Source of the DNA: DASZPL01 sp035550315 | GTDB lineage: Bacteria; Actinomycetota; Actinomycetes; JAFAQI01 | Direction: 5' to 3' | Length of the DNA stretch: 20,686 bases | NCBI GenBank assembly: GCA_035550315.1 | Contig: DASZPL010000161.1 | Location: forward strand, 1-20,686 | Shown here: one piece after another, positions 13,642-20,686 of the stretch | How the letters are laid out: each line of letters starts with the position of its first letter | Numbering within the stretch: position 1 is the stretch's first letter | Position numbers and translations under genes: made by a program | The notes under the pieces: model-generated | The model's input: the letters and a program-made list of their open reading frames with translations, nothing else | The model's database searches: none | What the model was told of the DNA's origin: nothing

Positions 13642-14769
13642 CTACGCCAGCAGCCGCGTCGCGGGTTCCTCTCGGACTCGACCGGTGGTCGCCGCGATCG
13701 CCGTCTCGTAGACGCGCAGCACCTCGGCAGAGACCACCGACCAGTCATAGCGCTCGACCGCTCGGCGGCCGGACGCGACCAGCGCCGCGCGGCGCTGCGG
13801 CGAGTCGAGCAACGTGCCGCAGGCGTAGGCGAGAGCGTCCGGATCGCCGGCGGTGGCGAGCTGTCCGACGGCGCCGTCATCGAGCACGCGGGCGAATGCG
13901 TCGAGGTCGCTCGCGATGATCGGCGTCCCGGCTGCCATCGCCTCGAGCAGCACGATGCCGAAGCTCTCGCCGCCGGTGTTCGGCGCGACGAAGACGTCGA
14001 CCGACGCATAGGCCCGCGCCTTGTCGGCCTCACTCACCCGACCGAGCAACGTCACGCCTGGCGGCACCTGCTCGACCTCGCCCGGCCCCGCGACCAGCAG
14101 CCGAAGGCCGGGCCGGTCGCGCCGCAACGCCTCGAAGGCTTCGAGCAACACGGCGAGTCCCTTGCGCGGCTCGTCGACCCGGCCGACGAAGCCGAGCGCA
14201 CCGCCCTCACCCGGCCATCCGGGCATCGGCTCCGCCCCGACGTAGCGCGCGACGTGGACGCCGTTCGGGACCAGCACCGCGTCGCCGCCGAGGTGGTCGA
14301 CGATGGTCTTGCGGGCAGCGGGTGACACGGCGATCCGACCCGCCAGCTTCTCCATGTAGAGCTGCAGCGGGTTTTGCAGGATCGACAGGATCCGCGACCG
14401 CGGGTTCGCCGCGTGGAAGGTCGCGACGATCGGGCCACTCGCGTTTGCCAATGCCAGCAACGACAGCGAGAACGTCTCCGGCGAATGCACGTGCAGCACG
14501 TCGAAGTCACCGTCGTGCAGCCATCGCCGCACGCGGGAGGCGCTCACCGGACCCAGCAGCAGCCGGGACACCGAGCCGTTGTACGGGATCGGCACGCTTC
14601 GACCCGCGCGGGTCACGTGCGGTGGCAGCGGGGCGTCCTCGTCATCGACCGGCGTCATCACCTGGACGTGGTGACCCCTCGCGAGCAACGCCTCGGCCAG
14701 GTCGGCGATGTGCGCGACCACCCCGCCCGGGATGTCCCACGGGTACGGCGAAACCAGGCCGATCCTCAC
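13642..14769 (-). CDS. pimA: Phosphatidylinositol alpha-mannosyltransferase PimA
   Basis: PimA transfers mannose from GDP-mannose to the inositol of phosphatidylinositol, the first step of PIM synthesis on the cytoplasmic face of the membrane. The 375-residue GT4 (GT-B fold) enzyme starts MRIGLVSPYPWDIPGGV, contains VPIPYNGSVSRL and FDVLHVHSPE, the donor-binding GRVDEPRKG (R197, K203) and the EX7E motif from E268 to E276 (ESFGIVLLE). These match the mycobacterial PimA pattern. The GTG start is 3 bp after the acyltransferase stop. Position after pgsA and the acyltransferase strongly supports the function. Confidence 0.95.
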   Translation of the reverse strand: MRIGLVSPYPWDIPGGVVAHIADLAEALLARGHHVQVMTPVDDEDAPLPPHVTRAGRSVPIPYNGSVSRLLLGPVSASRVRRWLHDGDFDVLHVHSPETFSLSLLALANASGPIVATFHAANPRSRILSILQNPLQLYMEKLAGRIAVSPAARKTIVDHLGGDAVLVPNGVHVARYVGAEPMPGWPGEGGALGFVGRVDEPRKGLAVLLEAFEALRRDRPGLRLLVAGPGEVEQVPPGVTLLGRVSEADKARAYASVDVFVAPNTGGESFGIVLLEAMAAGTPIIASDLDAFARVLDDGAVGQLATAGDPDALAYACGTLLDSPQRRAALVASGRRAVERYDWSVVSAEVLRVYETAIAATTGRVREEPATRLLA

Positions 14770-14772
14770 GGG

Positions 14773-15690
14773 TCAGACCGCCAGCTCGCCGGTCAGCCGC
14801 GACGCGTCGAGGTCGGCGACCCACACCCGTTGCAGCATGTGCCAGTCCTGCGGATGCTCCGCGATCGCGGCCGCGAACACGTCGGCCAACCGCTGCGTCA
14901 TCGCCCGCACCTGCTCCTTGCGATCACCGTGGTCCGGCACGCGGATCGGGCCGTGCACCCGGATCCCCCACCGCCACCTGTCGGGATAGCACAACGTGAC
15001 CGGCAGCAGGGCCGCACCGGTGTCACGGGCAAGCGCCGCCGGCCCGGCCGGTAACCGCGCCGGCAGCCCGAAGAAGTCGACCTGCACACCGGTCGCCGTC
15101 AGGTCGCGGTCGGCCAGCAGGCACAGCATGCCGCCGGCGCGCAGCCGTTCGGCCAGCAGCTGGTACGGCGGCCGCTCGCCGCCGGTGAGCGGGATCACCT
15201 CCATGCCGATCGACTCGCGGAACGCGACGAACCGGTCGAACAACGCCGCCGGCTCCAGCCGCTCCGCGACCGTCGTGAACGGCACTCCCGCGTTGATCAC
15301 CCAGGAGCCGGCCTGGTCCCAGTTGCCGCTGTGCGGCAACGCCAGGATGATCCCTCGACCCGCGTCGCGCGCCGCCCACAGGTGCTCCAGCCCGGTGACG
15401 TCGCTGCGCTCGACCAGCCGTGGCATCGGCATTGCCGGGAGCTGGAACACCTCGCACCAGTAGCGCAGGTACGACCGGAGGCCGGCCCGGGTCAGCAGCC
15501 GCAGCTCCCGACCGGCCAGGTCGGGCCGGACCCGGGCCAGGTTTGCCTCGAGCTGCATCACGCCGCTGCCCGCCCGCAGCCAGATCGCATCGGCGATGGC
15601 GTCGAACTGCCGGCGCGCCAACCGTTCCGGCATGCCGCGCACCACCGCCCAGCCGGCGGCGTACAGCGTCGACAGCAGCGACTCGTTCAC
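14773..15690 (-). CDS. patA: Phosphatidylinositol mannoside acyltransferase (PatA-like)
   Basis: This 305-residue LpxL-type acyltransferase is expected to acylate a mannose of PIMs using acyl-CoA at the inner face of the membrane. The HX4D motif is present as HSGNWD (H120 to D125), followed by GMLCLLADRDL and VDFFGLPARLPAG, all features of the family. The start was set at the GTG at 15688-15690, which overlaps the pgsA TGA by four bases; the frame is open 91 codons further upstream but that region is pgsA read out of frame. It lies between pgsA and pimA, the usual actinobacterial PIM cluster. Confidence 0.94.
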   Translation of the reverse strand: MNESLLSTLYAAGWAVVRGMPERLARRQFDAIADAIWLRAGSGVMQLEANLARVRPDLAGRELRLLTRAGLRSYLRYWCEVFQLPAMPMPRLVERSDVTGLEHLWAARDAGRGIILALPHSGNWDQAGSWVINAGVPFTTVAERLEPAALFDRFVAFRESIGMEVIPLTGGERPPYQLLAERLRAGGMLCLLADRDLTATGVQVDFFGLPARLPAGPAALARDTGAALLPVTLCYPDRWRWGIRVHGPIRVPDHGDRKEQVRAMTQRLADVFAAAIAEHPQDWHMLQRVWVADLDASRLTGELAV

Positions 15691-16307
15691 GGCCGCGCGG
15701 TGGCGGCGCGCGACTGCCGGCGTACCTCCACCATCCGCTGGATGACGGTGACGGTGGTCGCGAGCGCCAGCCCCCACAGCGCGGCGCGGCGCAGCTCGGG
15801 TACGTCGAACAGCCCGGAGAACCCGGTCAGGACGAGGATCGCGATCAGCCGCTCGGAGCGCTCGGCGATGCCGACGTTGCAGGTCATGCCGAGGCTCTCG
15901 GCGCGTGCCTTGGCGTAGGACGTGACCGCGCCCGCGACCAGGTCGTAGAGCGCCACCGCGCACATCGTCACGCTGTGGCCATCGCCGGCGTACCAGAGCG
16001 CCAACGCACCGAAGATCGCGCCGTCACCGATCCGGTCGAGGGTCGAGTCAAGGAACGCGCCCCACGGCCCGCTGGTCCCCCGCACTCGCGCCACCGCACC
16101 GTCGAGCAGGTCCGAGAAGACGAACGCGGTGATGACCACGGTGCCGAGGAAGAAGTGACCGCGCGGATAGAACCCCAGCGCACCGCCGGCGACGCCGATG
16201 GTGCCGACGATGGTCAGCGCGTCCGGGGTGACGCCGAGGGCCGCGATCCGCCGAGCGACCGGCTCGGTGACCCGGCCGATCTGCGGACGGGCGTGGATCC
16301 CCAGCAT
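15687..16307 (-). CDS. pgsA: Phosphatidylinositol phosphate synthase (CDP-alcohol phosphatidyltransferase)
   Basis: The enzyme joins CDP-diacylglycerol to inositol phosphate in the membrane, supplying the lipid for PIMs. The 206-residue protein has the complete CDP-OH-P signature D66-x2-D69-G-x2-A73-R74-x8-G83-x3-D87-x3-D91 and about six TM helices. In most bacteria a short protein of this family would be phosphatidylglycerophosphate synthase, but the neighbouring PIM acyltransferase and pimA point to inositol. The ATG at 16305-16307 was chosen from the family start (MLGIHARPQIG); upstream open frame is unconvincing. No clear ribosome binding site is present, and a TATCCT (minus strand, 16317-16322) lies only nine bases before the ATG, so the transcript may be nearly leaderless. 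Confidence 0.94.
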   Translation of the reverse strand: MLGIHARPQIGRVTEPVARRIAALGVTPDALTIVGTIGVAGGALGFYPRGHFFLGTVVITAFVFSDLLDGAVARVRGTSGPWGAFLDSTLDRIGDGAIFGALALWYAGDGHSVTMCAVALYDLVAGAVTSYAKARAESLGMTCNVGIAERSERLIAILVLTGFSGLFDVPELRRAALWGLALATTVTVIQRMVEVRRQSRAATARP

Positions 16308-16404
16308 GGTGCGCCGAGGATATCGACGCCGACCGGGTCGACCCCTTGTGTTCGCACCGGCGCGGGTGCAGGCTGCCAGCAGGACCCGATCCCAGGAGGC
16401 AGCC
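16308..16404. promoter_or_regulatory. Divergent promoter region pgsA / EF-G2
   Basis: The 97-bp gap must hold promoters for the pgsA operon (minus) and the EF-G-like gene (plus). Towards EF-G2 there is TTGTGT at 16346-16351, a 17-base spacer and CAGGCT at 16369-16374, a reasonable sigma-70-type pair, followed by AGGAGG at 16394-16399. Towards pgsA there is TATCCT (16317-16322 on the minus strand) without a clear -35. A 10-bp palindrome GGGTCGACCC (16335-16344) lies between the two and could be an operator, but it is short. Confidence 0.4.
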
Positions 16405-18549
16405 ATGGCCGACAAGTCGAGCGCATCAGGAGCCGCCGGCAGGGCACCTGCGGCCGTCGGGCCCGGACAGATCCGCAACGTCGTGCTCGTCGGCCACTCG
16501 GGGGCGGGCAAGACGGCGCTCGTCGAGGCCCTCCTCGTCGCGACCGGGACGATTCCGCGCGCCGGGCGCGTCGAGGACGGCACGTCGGTCAGCGACTTCG
16601 ACGAGGCCGAGGTCCGGCAGCAACGTTCGATCCACCTGACGCTGGCGCCGTTCGAGCTGAACGGCGTCAAGGTCAACCTGCTCGACACCCCCGGCTACGC
16701 CGACTTCATCGGCGACCTGCGCGCCGGGCTGCGCGCCGCCGACGCAGCGCTGTTCGTGGTGAGCGCGGCCGAAGGCCTCGACGGCACGACCCGGATGATC
16801 TGGGAGGAGTGCGCCGGGGTCGGCATGCCGCGGGCGGTCGTCATCACCCGGTTGGACTCGCCGCGCGCTGACTTCGAGGCGACGCTCGCCGCCTGCCAGG
16901 CGGAGTTCGGTGCCGGCGTACTCCCGCTCTACCTGCCGCTGCACGCGGACGACGGCAACGTCGGCGGGTTGATCGGACTGCTCTCGCAGCAGGTGTTCGA
17001 CTACTCGAGCGGCGACCGGCAGCAGCGCGATCCCGATCCGGAGCACCTGCCGCTGATCGCCGAGCACCGCAACGCGCTGATCGAGGGGATCATCGCGGAG
17101 TCCGAGGACGAGACGTTGATGGACCGCTACCTCGGTGGCGAGGAGATCGACGTCAAGGTGCTGATCGACGACCTGGAGACGGCGGTCGCGCGCGGCAGCT
17201 TCTATCCGGTGCTTGCCGCCTGCGCCGGCTCGGGACTCGGCATGGTCGAGCTGCTCGAGGTGCTGACCAGCGCGTTCCCGTCGCCGCTGGAGCATCCGTT
17301 GCCTCCGGCCGCCCGGCCCGACGGCACCCCGATCGAGCCACTCACCTGCGACCCGTCGGGACGGTTGTGCGCCGAGGTCGTGAAGACGACGACCGACCCG
17401 TACGTCGGCCGGATCTCGCTGGTGCGGGTCTTCTCCGGCACGCTGCGCCCGGACATGACGTTGCACGTTTCCGGCCACGGACTCGCCGAGCGCGGCCACG
17501 ACGACCACGACGTCGACGAGAAGCTCGGCGCCCTGTCGTCACCGCTCGGCAAGGCGCAGCGCACGATCAACGAAGCCGTCGCCGGTGACATCGTCGCGAT
17601 CGGCAAGCTGTCACAGGCCGAGACCGGCGACACGTTGTCCACCAAGGAAGACCCGTTGCTGGTGGCCGCGTGGGAAATGCCGGAGCCGCTGCTGCCGGTC
17701 GCGATCCAGGCGAAGAGCAAAGCCGACGAGGACAAGCTCTCGACCGGGCTGCAACGCGTCGTCGCCGAGGAGCCGACGGTGCGGCTGGAACGCAACGTCG
17801 AGACCTCGCAGCTGATCCTGTGGTGCATGGGCGAGGCGCACGCCGACGTACTGATCGACCGGCTGTCGTCGAAGTACGGCGTCGACGTCGAGCAAATCCC
17901 GCTGCGGGTGCCGCTGCGGGAGACCTTCGCCGGCCCGGCAGGTGGACACGGCCGCCACGTGAAGCAGTCCGGCGGGCACGGGCAGTTCGCCATCTGCGAC
18001 GTCGACTTCGAGCCGCTGCCGGCGGGTTCCGGTTTCGAGTTCGTCGACAAGATCTACGGCGGCTCCGTGCCGAACCAGTTCATCCCGTCGGTCGAGAAGG
18101 GCATCCGCGCGCAGATGGAGCGCGGCGTGTCCGCGGGCTACCCGGTGGTCGACCTGCGCGCCACGCTGCGCGACGGCAAGGCGCACTCGGTCGACTCCTC
18201 CGACATGGCGTTCCAGATCGCCGGCGGGCTGGCGCTGAAGGACGCGGCCGAGAAGACCCAGGTGTCGCTGCTCGAGCCGATGCTGGAGGTCGTCGTACTG
18301 GTGCCGGACGACTACGTCGGTGCGGTGATGAGCGACCTGTCCAGCCGCCGGGGGCGGGTCACCGGCACCGAGCCGGTCGGCGTCGGGCGGTCGCTGGTGA
18401 AGGCCGAGGTGCCCGAGGTCGAGGTCACGCGGTACGCCATCGACCTGCGCTCGCTGTCGCACGGCACCGCGACGTTCACCCGCAAGCACCTGCGCTATGA
18501 GCCGATGCCGTCTCACCTGGCATCGAAGGTCAAGGCGGGGGCCGAGTAG
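16405..18549 (+). CDS. Elongation factor G-like GTPase EF-G2
   Basis: The 714-residue protein has the EF-G domain order: GTPase domain (P-loop GHSGAGKT at 30-37, DTPG at 94-97), beta-barrel domain II (about 300-400, VKTTTDPYVGRISLVRVFSG), then domains III-V, with domain IV starting near KQSGGHGQFAICDVDFEPL and a C-terminal YEPMP. It departs from true EF-G at two key motifs: the G2 loop reads RSIHLTLA instead of RGITI-like, and G4 reads TRLD (148-151) instead of NKxD. This fits the actinobacterial EF-G2 paralogue, whose role in translation is unclear; it is not the main translocase. The start is firmly set by AGGAGG five bases before the ATG; the frame is open further upstream into the divergent promoter, which is not coding. 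It is divergent from pgsA, an arrangement I recall from Streptomyces. Confidence 0.93.
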   Translation: MADKSSASGAAGRAPAAVGPGQIRNVVLVGHSGAGKTALVEALLVATGTIPRAGRVEDGTSVSDFDEAEVRQQRSIHLTLAPFELNGVKVNLLDTPGYADFIGDLRAGLRAADAALFVVSAAEGLDGTTRMIWEECAGVGMPRAVVITRLDSPRADFEATLAACQAEFGAGVLPLYLPLHADDGNVGGLIGLLSQQVFDYSSGDRQQRDPDPEHLPLIAEHRNALIEGIIAESEDETLMDRYLGGEEIDVKVLIDDLETAVARGSFYPVLAACAGSGLGMVELLEVLTSAFPSPLEHPLPPAARPDGTPIEPLTCDPSGRLCAEVVKTTTDPYVGRISLVRVFSGTLRPDMTLHVSGHGLAERGHDDHDVDEKLGALSSPLGKAQRTINEAVAGDIVAIGKLSQAETGDTLSTKEDPLLVAAWEMPEPLLPVAIQAKSKADEDKLSTGLQRVVAEEPTVRLERNVETSQLILWCMGEAHADVLIDRLSSKYGVDVEQIPLRVPLRETFAGPAGGHGRHVKQSGGHGQFAICDVDFEPLPAGSGFEFVDKIYGGSVPNQFIPSVEKGIRAQMERGVSAGYPVVDLRATLRDGKAHSVDSSDMAFQIAGGLALKDAAEKTQVSLLEPMLEVVVLVPDDYVGAVMSDLSSRRGRVTGTEPVGVGRSLVKAEVPEVEVTRYAIDLRSLSHGTATFTRKHLRYEPMPSHLASKVKAGAE

Positions 18550-18598
18550 CCCGTCGAGCAACCGACCGTCATTCACGAGATTGTCATGATTCGGGCTC

Positions 18599-18604
18599 TA
18601 GGCT
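18599..18604 (+). promoter_or_regulatory. Candidate -10 element for a leaderless transcript of the small membrane protein
   Basis: TAGGCT fits TANNNT and ends six bases before the ATG at 18611, so transcription would start at or next to the A of the start codon. No ribosome binding site is present upstream of that ATG, which supports leaderless translation. The element lies inside a short inverted repeat (GGGCT / AGCCC, 18593-18610). A consensus -35 at the correct distance was not found. Confidence 0.5.
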
Positions 18605-18610
18605 GAGCCC

Positions 18611-18967
18611 ATGATCGTCCTCGGGATCTTTCTCGCGATCGTCTTGCTGTTCGTCATCCTCGGCGCGATTGGCGCTGCACTGTGGTGGGTGATCAGCACC
18701 GCCGTGCTCGGCCTCGTCTTCGGCGCGCTCGGCCGGCTGCTCGTGCCCGGCAAGCAGAGCCTCGGCATCCTCGCCACCATCGTGTGCGGCTGGGTCGGGT
18801 CGCTGATCGGCGGCGGCATCGGGCTTGCACTGTGGGGCCACAACCACCACGAGGCCTTCACGTTCCTGATCGAGCTCGGCGTCTCCGCCGCCGCGGTCGC
18901 AATCTGGTCGGCCAACAGCCGCCGCTCGGTCGGCTCCGGCCGCTCCCGCGGCGTCATCGACGTCTAG
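18611..18967 (+). CDS. GlsB/YeaQ/YmgE-family (transglycosylase-associated) small membrane protein
   Basis: The 118-residue protein has three hydrophobic helices (about 3-30, 31-44 joined to 52-74, and 84-101) with the family-like segment FGALGRLLVPGKQSLGILATIVCGWVGSLIGGGIG split between helices: a GRLLVPGKQ loop and a Gly-rich GSLIGGGIG. Members are small stress-associated membrane proteins of unproven function; the enzymatic name is historical. It has an extra N-terminal helix and a Ser/Arg-rich tail compared with the usual 80-90 residues. The start is the ATG at 18611, apparently leaderless. Its TAG shares the palindrome CTAG with the stop of the convergent HIT gene. Confidence 0.82.
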   Translation: MIVLGIFLAIVLLFVILGAIGAALWWVISTAVLGLVFGALGRLLVPGKQSLGILATIVCGWVGSLIGGGIGLALWGHNHHEAFTFLIELGVSAAAVAIWSANSRRSVGSGRSRGVIDV

Positions 18968-19482
18968 CCGGGCCACGCCTCGGCGAGCATGGCGCGGGTC
19001 TCGCGCAACAGCTGAGGCAACACCTTGGTGCGCGCGACCACCGGCATGAAGTTGGTGTCGCCACCCCAGCGCGGCACCACGTGCTGATGCAGGTGCTCCG
19101 CGATGCCGGCGCCGGCGACCGCGCCCTGGTTCATCCCGAGGTTGAAGCCGTGCGCGCCACTCACCTCCCGCAGCACGCGCATCGCGGTCTGGGTGAGCTC
19201 GGCGAGCGCGACGGTCTCGTCCCGGTCGAGGTCGGTGTAGTCGGCGACGTGCCGTAGCGGCACGACCATCAGGTGCCCGGCGTTGTACGGGTAGAGGTTC
19301 AGGACGACGTACGCGAGCGGATCACGGTGCACCACGAGACCGTCGTCGTCGGGCAGCGCGGGGATCGCGCAGAACGCGCAGCCGTCACCCTTGCTCTCGC
19401 CCTTGATGTAGGCCATCCGCTCGGGCATCCACAACCGCTGCCAGCCGTCCGGTACGCCGGTGCCCGGCTGGTGGTCAGCCAT
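18964..19482 (-). CDS. HIT-family protein, probable Ap4A phosphorylase/hydrolase
   Basis: The 172-residue protein has the histidine triad HLHQHV (H130, H132, H134) followed by VPRWGGDTNF, the NLYPYNAGHLMVVP strand typical of the family, and a CxxC (C35, C38) that often helps bind zinc. Members hydrolyse or phosphorolyse dinucleoside polyphosphates; the mycobacterial protein at the same genomic place (Rv2613c) is an Ap4A phosphorylase and shares the LNLYPYN-GHLMVVP and HVVPRWGGD-NF segments. The ATG at 19480-19482 overlaps the thrS 3' end by eight bases; an in-frame TTG seven codons earlier is less likely. ThrRS itself can make Ap4A, so the linkage to thrS is sensible. The 3' end overlaps the convergent membrane-protein gene by four bases. 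Confidence 0.93.
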   Translation of the reverse strand: MADHQPGTGVPDGWQRLWMPERMAYIKGESKGDGCAFCAIPALPDDDGLVVHRDPLAYVVLNLYPYNAGHLMVVPLRHVADYTDLDRDETVALAELTQTAMRVLREVSGAHGFNLGMNQGAVAGAGIAEHLHQHVVPRWGGDTNFMPVVARTKVLPQLLRETRAMLAEAWPG

Positions 19483-20686
19483 TGACGTCGGCCGGCTCGA
19501 CAATCGTGTCCGGGTTCAGCGCGTCCGGCTCGACCTGGCGCGACGCGATGTTGCGGACCACCTCGACGATGGCGTCGTCGAGCGGCACGCCGCGGCGCTC
19601 GACGCCGTTGCGGTAGCGGACCGATACCGCTCCTGCCTCGACGTCGCGGGGGCCGGCGACGAACATGAACGGCACCTTCTGCTGCTGTGCCCGCAGGATC
19701 TTCTTCTGCATCCGGTCGTCGCTGTCGTCGATCTCGACCCGCACCCCTTCGCCGCCGAGCCGCTGGGCAACGCGGTGCAGGTAGTCGAGGTTCTCCGCGC
19801 GAATCGGGATGCCGGTCACCTGCACCGGCGCGAGCCAGGCCGGGAACGCGCCGGCGTAGTGCTCGACCAAAACGCCGAAGAACCGCTCGATCGACCCGAA
19901 CTTCGCCGAGTGGATCATCACCGGCTGGTGGCGTTGCCCGTCGGCGCCCTGATACTCCAGCTCGAAGCGCGCGGGCTGGTTGAAGTCGTACTGGATCGTC
20001 GACATCTGCCAGGTCCGGCCGATCGCGTCACGCGCCTGCACGGAGATCTTCGGCCCGTAGAACGCCGCGCCACCCGGATCGAGCACGAAGCTCAAGCCGC
20101 TGTCCGTCGCGACCTGCTCGAGGACCGCGGTCGCGGTCTCCCACTCCTCGTCGCTGCCGATGAACTTGGCCGAGTCGGCGTCGCGGGTCGACAGCTCCAG
20201 GTAGAAGTCGGTCAGACCGAAGTCCTTGAGCAGGCTGAGCACGAAGTTCAACAGATGCTTGATCTCGTCCGGCGCCTGCTCGGGCGTGCAGTAGGAGTGC
20301 GAGTCGTCCTGGGTGAGGCCTCGCACCCGAGTCAGGCCGTGGACCACGCCGGACTTCTCGTAGCGGTAGACGCTGCCGAACTCGAACAGGCGCATCGGCA
20401 GGTCGCGGTAGGAGCGCCCGCGCGACCGGTAGATCAGGTTGTGCATCGGGCAGTTCATCGCCTTGAGGTAGTACGAGCTGCCCTCCATCTCCATCGGCGG
20501 GAACATGGTGTCGGCGTAGTAGGGCAAGTGCCCGCTGGTCTCGAACAGCCCCTGCTTCGAGATGTGCGGCGAGCCGACGTAGGAAAAGCCTTCGTCGATG
20601 TGGCGCTGGCGGACGTAGTCCTCCATCACGCGCTTGACGACCCCGCCCTTCGGGTGAAACACGACCAGCCCCGACCCGATCTCGTC
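19475..20686 (-). CDS. thrS: Threonyl-tRNA synthetase, C-terminal part (5' end beyond window)
   Basis: The reading frame is open to the right edge (first visible codons DEIGSGLVVFHPKG), so the N-terminal TGS and editing domains and the start are missing. The visible 403 codons hold the class II catalytic core: motif 1 region (GGVVKRVMEDYVRQRH), the zinc-ligand cysteine in AMNCPMH, motif 2 (RLFEFGSVYRYE), the zinc-ligand histidine in QDDSHSYC, motif 3 (MIHSAKFGSIERF, which also carries the third zinc-ligand histidine), and the C-terminal anticodon-binding domain (WLAPVQVTGIPI to GVPLDDAIVEVVRNI). It charges tRNA-Thr in the cytoplasm. The stop lies inside the start of the HIT gene. Confidence 0.97.
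   Translation of the reverse strand, partial: DEIGSGLVVFHPKGGVVKRVMEDYVRQRHIDEGFSYVGSPHISKQGLFETSGHLPYYADTMFPPMEMEGSSYYLKAMNCPMHNLIYRSRGRSYRDLPMRLFEFGSVYRYEKSGVVHGLTRVRGLTQDDSHSYCTPEQAPDEIKHLLNFVLSLLKDFGLTDFYLELSTRDADSAKFIGSDEEWETATAVLEQVATDSGLSFVLDPGGAAFYGPKISVQARDAIGRTWQMSTIQYDFNQPARFELEYQGADGQRHQPVMIHSAKFGSIERFFGVLVEHYAGAFPAWLAPVQVTGIPIRAENLDYLHRVAQRLGGEGVRVEIDDSDDRMQKKILRAQQQKVPFMFVAGPRDVEAGAVSVRYRNGVERRGVPLDDAIVEVVRNIASRQVEPDALNPDTIVEPADVNG

Noticed and set aside
15691..15963. Upstream extension of the PIM acyltransferase by 91 codons
   Set aside because: It overlaps pgsA in a different frame and reads as basic low-complexity residues; the GTGA overlap start is far better.
16335..16344. 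GGGTCGACCC as a regulator binding site
   Set aside because: A 10-bp palindrome is expected now and then in sequence this GC-rich, and no second copy was seen in the window; noted only within the promoter region.
16214..18576. Minus-strand open frames opposite EF-G2
   Set aside because: Shadow frames; EF-G2 on the plus strand has a perfect ribosome binding site and GTPase motifs.
1..20686. tRNA, rRNA, CRISPR array or riboswitch
   Set aside because: No cloverleaf-like sequence in the few intergenic gaps, no regularly spaced repeats, and no gap long enough for a typical riboswitch; no T-box-like leader could be assessed because the thrS start is outside the window.

Overview
The window is a stretch of chromosome from a high-GC Gram-positive bacterium (Actinomycetota). 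The evidence is the very GC-rich third codon positions, the many GTG starts, the phosphatidylinositol-mannoside genes (pgsA, an acyltransferase, pimA), the ribosome-independent PLP synthase pair pdxS/pdxT, and a gene order that matches the conserved thrS-to-rel block known from Mycobacterium and Streptomyces. The genus cannot be fixed from the sequence alone. No tRNA, rRNA, CRISPR array, prophage or transposase was seen.

Layout from left to right. Positions 1-152 hold the 5' end of a metallo-beta-lactamase-fold hydrolase (minus strand, cut by the window edge). It diverges from a membrane-anchored FKBP-type peptidyl-prolyl isomerase (242-967, plus). The long minus-strand series then reads, in transcription order, ruvC-ruvA-ruvB-yajC-secD-secF-apt-rel (9682 down to 951): Holliday-junction resolution, auxiliary Sec translocase, purine salvage and (p)ppGpp metabolism. 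A perfect actinobacterial LexA (SOS) box lies directly upstream of ruvC. Upstream of that, 9766-10821, is the one clearly accessory piece: a gene for an AbiEi-like winged-helix/DUF559 (Vsr-like) predicted nuclease, bracketed on both sides by related 42-bp palindromes and wedged between ruvC and yebC, which are neighbours in the usual actinobacterial order.

From 10824 to 16307 a tightly packed minus-strand operon runs pgsA-(PIM acyltransferase)-pimA-(LemA-like protein)-pdxS-pdxT-yebC, with three 4-bp GTGA stop/start overlaps. It couples phosphatidylinositol and PIM synthesis at the membrane with vitamin B6 synthesis. Diverging from pgsA is an EF-G-like GTPase (EF-G2, 16405-18549, plus), followed by a small GlsB/YeaQ-type membrane protein (18611-18967) that appears to be expressed from a leaderless promoter. 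Its stop codon shares the CTAG with the stop of a convergent HIT-family hydrolase/Ap4A phosphorylase gene (18964-19482, minus), which overlaps the 3' end of thrS (19475 to beyond 20686, minus, 5' end missing).

Most of the window is ordinary core genome. The points worth a second look are the palindrome-bracketed nuclease cassette, the SOS box beside it, the FKBP domain sitting where relatives usually carry a cyclophilin, a strong hairpin at the 3' end of yajC, the low-complexity cysteine-containing insertion in SecD, and the non-canonical GTPase motifs in EF-G2. All motif statements come from reading the sequence; family assignments are from memory of the families, with no database search.
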